Positions 13,301 to 13,869 of a DNA stretch of 13,869 bases are shown one piece after another. Position numbers and translations under genes: made by a program. The notes beneath the pieces are model-generated. The model was not told the DNA's origin and ran no database searches. It worked only from the letters and a program-made list of their open reading frames with translations. How positions within the stretch are numbered: position 1 is the first letter of the stretch; every line of letters starts with the position of its first letter. This DNA comes from Xanthobacteraceae bacterium. GTDB lineage: Bacteria > Pseudomonadota > Alphaproteobacteria > Rhizobiales > Xanthobacteraceae. The stretch covers positions 1-13,869 of the forward strand of contig JASHRY010000031.1 in assembly GCA_030037105.1 (NCBI GenBank). The letters are read 5' to 3'.

Positions 13301-13869
13301 TCGGCCATGCCGACGACGCCGGCCGCCGGCCCCGACAGGATCGCGTCCTTGCCGCGAAACAGTTCGGCCGCGGTCAGCCCGCCCGACGACATCATGAACA
13401 TCAGGCGGGTCCTCTCCCCTCCCCCTTGCGGGGAGGGGGCGGGGGTGGGGGTCGGGAGGCTTTCCGCATACGTCGTCGTTTGCGCACTCCCTTCCGGCCC
13501 TCCTCCCTTGCCCTTCCCGACAAGAGGGGAGTGAGATGAGTGCAAGTCCTCCGCCACTTGCGCCACGTAGCGGCGCAGGATCGGCGACAGATAGCCGTCG
13601 ACGACGGTGGTGTCGCCGCGGCTTACGAGCTTGATGAGCGGAGACACTTCGTGGCTCGCCGACACCTGGGGAAAGCCGATGTCGCGCGCGAGCGCCGCGA
13701 CTTGCCGTTCGTGCTCGCTGTAACGGTAAGCGTGCATCAGCACGATGGCGACCGCTCGAATGCCGTCCGCGAGCGCGCGCTGCAGATCGACACGTACCGC
13801 GTCGAGATCCACGGCGCGCTCGACCGTGCCGTCGGCGCGCACGCGCTCGTCGATCTCGACCACGCGCTC
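10342..13869 (-). CDS. 5-oxoprolinase / hydantoinase (HyuA-HyuB fusion), 5' end outside window
   Basis: ATP-dependent enzyme of the 5-oxoprolinase family, which opens 5-oxo-L-proline to glutamate or hydrolyses related hydantoins; cytosolic. 1175 residues are visible and the frame runs off the right edge (the GTG at 13863 is internal, with ERVVEID reading through). The HyuA half shows the actin-like ATP-site motif GFDMGGTSTDVS (near 13230-13265), AAGGGSI, GANPGPKCYRRGG-P-AVTDAN, and NCFGGAGGQHA. The HyuB half begins at about 11890 with DPVMLEVFNNLFVSIAEQMG, then HVPVHLGSM, INAPYNGGTHLPDITV, SRGHHADVGG and the C-terminal GDGVIRAIRFLE. Without the two repeat insertions (44 and 50 codons), and allowing about 120 missing residues, the length fits the usual 1200 or so. 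No stop interrupts either insertion, so the gene looks functional. Oxoprolinase versus N-methylhydantoinase cannot be settled here. Confidence 0.93.
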   Translation of the reverse strand, partial: ERVVEIDERVRADGTVERAVDLDAVRVDLQRALADGIRAVAIVLMHAYRYSEHERQVAALARDIGFPQVSASHEVSPLIKLVSRGDTTVVDGYLSPILRRYVAQVAEDLHSSHSPLVGKGKGGGPEGSAQTTTYAESLPTPTPAPSPQGGGERTRLMFMMSSGGLTAAELFRGKDAILSGPAAGVVGMAETGREAGFSRLIGFDMGGTSTDVSHFAGEYERTYETEVAGVRMRAPMMLLHSVAAGGGSILHFDGARFRVGPDSAGANPGPKCYRRGGPLAVTDANVMVGKLIPDFFPKIFGPRQNEPLDADAVRAAFAALAKEVGDGRSAEEVADGFIKIAVENMANAIKKISVQRGYDVTRYALNCFGGAGGQHACLVADALGMTGVLIHPLSSLLSAYGMGLASIRSVRHEAIEKPFGAEARASIARVARDLARAAVAEVAGQGVAAEKIKLYVRAHIRYAGTDTALIVPAGAISYPSPLLEEDREGGWEAASGMRRASKRRSSPARRLPTSTPDPSPQGGGEPLASLHQMQHAFERAHRARFGFIDRSKELVIEAVSVEAVGGGGRFREQPRKTTRAPLPAPARRTRFFSQGRWRRAGVYTRETLAPGHKIKGPAIVIEPHQTVVVEAGWQAELTAKNHLLLRRVTKLTRSRPVGTKADPVMLEVFNNLFVSIAEQMGVALQNTAYSVNIKERLDFSCAVFDGDGSLVANAQHVPVHLGSMDRAVETIIRENKGKIRPGDVYAINAPYNGGTHLPDITVCTPVFGERKILFWVASRGHHADVGGISPGSMSPNATTIAQEGVYIDNFKLVARGRFREKELQALLAGGEYPARNPLQNVNDLKAQIAANEKGVQELRKMVRHFTLPVMRAYMRHVQDNAAESVRRVIDRLHDSAFAVEMDQGTVIKVRISVDKTRRAATIDFTGTSPQQPTNFNAPEPVTRAAVLYVFRVMVDDDIPMNAGCLRPIRIIIPKKSMLSPQFPAAVVAGNVETSQEVTNCLFGALDTTAAAQGTMNNLNFGDARYQYYETICSGSPAGPDFPGTDAVHTHMTNTRLTDPEVLEFRYPVLLEDFHIRKNSGGRGRWSAGDGVIRAIRFLEKMECTILSGHRRVRPFGLAGGGDGEVGENWVRRKDGRLEQLAGCDATVLDAGEAIIIKTPTAGGYGIPDSNRGQFS
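12292..12441. repeat. In-frame palindromic repeat, copy B, inside the oxoprolinase gene
   Basis: About 150 bp inserted between the conserved segments TALIVPAG and SLHQMQHAFERAHRARFGF. Its edges carry inverted CTCCCC (12295-12300) and GGGGAG (12428-12433). A hairpin, CCCCTCC (12297-12303) with GGAGGGG (12313-12319), opens it, and a second C-rich/G-rich hairpin closes it. Read in the gene's frame it gives 50 residues, including SPLLEEDREGGWE and LPTSTPDPSPQGGGE. It is clearly related to copy A, with more point changes. Confidence 0.85.
13411..13542. repeat. In-frame palindromic repeat, copy A, inside the oxoprolinase gene
   Basis: About 132 bp inserted between the conserved segments RRYVAQVAEDL and TRLMFMMSSGGLTAAELF, which normally are nearly adjacent. 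Edges carry inverted CTCCCCT (13414-13420) and AGGGGAG (13525-13531). CCCCTCCCC (13416-13424) pairs perfectly with GGGGAGGGG (13430-13438). Read in frame it gives 44 residues, including SPLVGKGKGGGPEGS and LPTPTPAPSPQGGGE. The first 40 bases align base for base with copy B with only a few substitutions. Confidence 0.88.

Noticed and set aside
10543..13539. Very long open frame of about 998 codons on the plus strand, opposite the oxoprolinase gene
   Set aside because: It is an antisense shadow: GC-rich codon bias leaves the opposite strand open, the product is Arg/Asp/His-rich with no recognisable domain, and the minus strand is clearly the conserved enzyme.
12292..13542. The two G/C-rich repeats as a CRISPR array or tandem repeat
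   Set aside because: Only two copies about 1 kb apart, with coding sequence between them and internal palindromes; no short regular spacers.

Overview
The window is GC-rich DNA that looks like an alphaproteobacterium of the order Hyphomicrobiales (Bradyrhizobium / Rhodopseudomonas / Xanthobacteraceae type). The grounds are an alphaproteobacterial class A RNase P RNA, a lone small aa3-type cytochrome oxidase subunit IV gene, palindromic intergenic repeats of the kind common in that order, and Bradyrhizobium-like conserved hypothetical proteins. No genome name can be read from the sequence.

Layout, left to right. Positions 2-475 are the 3' end of an N-acetylmuramoyl-L-alanine amidase with a peptidoglycan-binding domain. 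It is followed by rnpB (about 507-980) and a terminator-like hairpin. Positions 1155-1331 (minus) encode a 58-residue membrane protein. Directly upstream of it on the same strand lies a frameshifted fragment of an IS1-like transposase (about 1354-1532). Positions 1730-3187 are cysG (siroheme synthase), followed by a flavin/2Fe-2S NAD(P)H reductase (3276-4292), an aa3 oxidase subunit IV (4361-4513), a palindromic repeat (4565-4613) and a small anchored hypothetical protein (4733-5113).

Positions 5089-8839 form an efflux locus: a TetR-family repressor (minus) diverges from an EmrA-type membrane fusion protein and an EmrB-type 14-helix MFS transporter. The 177-bp divergent spacer carries two identical 19-bp perfect palindromes, 51 bp apart centre to centre. 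One lies inside the tetR promoter and the other between the predicted emrA -10 and its ribosome binding site. This is a clear self-contained circuit: the repressor shuts off itself and the pump, and a ligand presumably releases both.

The right third holds a two-helix hypothetical protein (9042-9407), about 320 bp with no recognisable gene, a cupin (9728-10129, minus), a short palindrome, and then a very large 5-oxoprolinase/hydantoinase gene (HyuA-HyuB fusion, 10342 to beyond the window end, minus). The oxoprolinase contains two in-frame copies of a palindromic repeat (about 132 and 150 bp). Both are read in the same frame and both give a Pro/Thr-rich peptide ending in SPQGGGE. This is the most unusual feature here: it looks like a mobile palindromic element that can insert into coding DNA and be translated.
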